NCBI GenBank assembly: GCA_016218905.1
Contig: JACRCS010000046.1
Location: 1-5,855, forward strand
DNA: 5,855 nt
Direction: 5' to 3'
Source: Deltaproteobacteria bacterium
GTDB lineage: Bacteria; Desulfobacterota_C; Deferrisomatia; Deferrisomatales; JACRMM01
Made by a program: the position numbers and the translations under genes. Shown one piece after another: positions 5,778 to 5,855 of the stretch. The notes beneath the pieces are model-generated. The model saw nothing but the letters and a program-made list of their open reading frames with translations, had not been told where the DNA came from and did no database searches. The stretch's first letter is position 1; each line of letters opens with the position of its first letter.

Positions 5778-5855
5778 ATGTTGCTGCCCGAATGCGCGCC
5801 GGCGTTCAGCAAGGAGATCGTCATCCACGCGACCCCCCAGGAGACGCGGGTGGCG
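5778..5855 (+). CDS. rng: RNase E/G family ribonuclease, N-terminal fragment
   Basis: Only 26 codons precede the window end: MLLPECAPAFS followed by KEIVIHATPQETRVA. The latter is the conserved opening strand of RNase E/G proteins (typically K-E-I-x-I-N-x-T-x-x-E-T-R-V-A), just before the S1 RNA-binding domain. These are endonucleases processing rRNA and decaying mRNA in the cytoplasm. The start is uncertain: the ATG at 5778 gives about ten residues more than many homologues have before the conserved block, but no better start lies downstream; TTG at 5781 is possible. GGAG at 5763-5766 is 11 bases upstream, a slightly long spacing. The 48-base gap after the radical-SAM gene, same strand and no hairpin, suggests co-transcription. 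Catalytic residues lie outside the window. Confidence 0.83.
   Translation, partial: MLLPECAPAFSKEIVIHATPQETRVA

Overview
The window is GC-rich bacterial DNA with five protein-coding genes, two of them cut by the window edges, arranged around a divergent intergenic region. The left half (about 1-2650) reads on the minus strand and encodes three exported proteins: an octaheme c-type cytochrome (1463-2647), a PhnD-like periplasmic binding protein (345-1265), and the first 69 residues of a second apparent periplasmic binding protein (1-207). The right half reads on the plus strand and encodes a long fused radical-SAM protein of the TIGR03960 plus TIGR03936/DUF2344 type (3219-5729), followed 48 bases later by the start of an RNase E/G family gene (5778 to the window end).

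The organism cannot be named from the sequence. High GC, an eight-haem exported cytochrome and periplasmic binding proteins suggest a Gram-negative bacterium with anaerobic or metal/redox respiration, for example an acidobacterial or former-deltaproteobacterial lineage; this is inference. The cytochrome gene looks less GC-rich than the radical-SAM gene.

The three minus-strand genes are probably not one simple operon. A perfect 13-bp hairpin and a second 9-bp hairpin lie between the cytochrome and the PhnD-like gene, and a plausible sigma-70 promoter lies just before the PhnD-like gene. Their co-direction and shared periplasmic destination still suggest related physiology (ligand capture or sensing beside electron transfer). 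On the plus strand, the radical-SAM fusion next to RNase E/G matches a recurrent bacterial neighbourhood whose biochemical logic, as far as I know, is unsolved.

The 571-base region between the divergent genes (2648-3218) has no convincing gene. It holds the cytochrome leader with a strong Shine-Dalgarno, several inverted repeats, and a REP-like GC-rich hairpin preceded by GTAG on the minus strand. I found no tRNA, rRNA, CRISPR array, insertion sequence or recognisable riboswitch. The least explained items are the fused radical-SAM protein (cobalamin-fold-like N-terminus with Tyr where the His ligand would be, plus a second Cys cluster), the CX3CH eighth haem site of the cytochrome, and the REP-like element.
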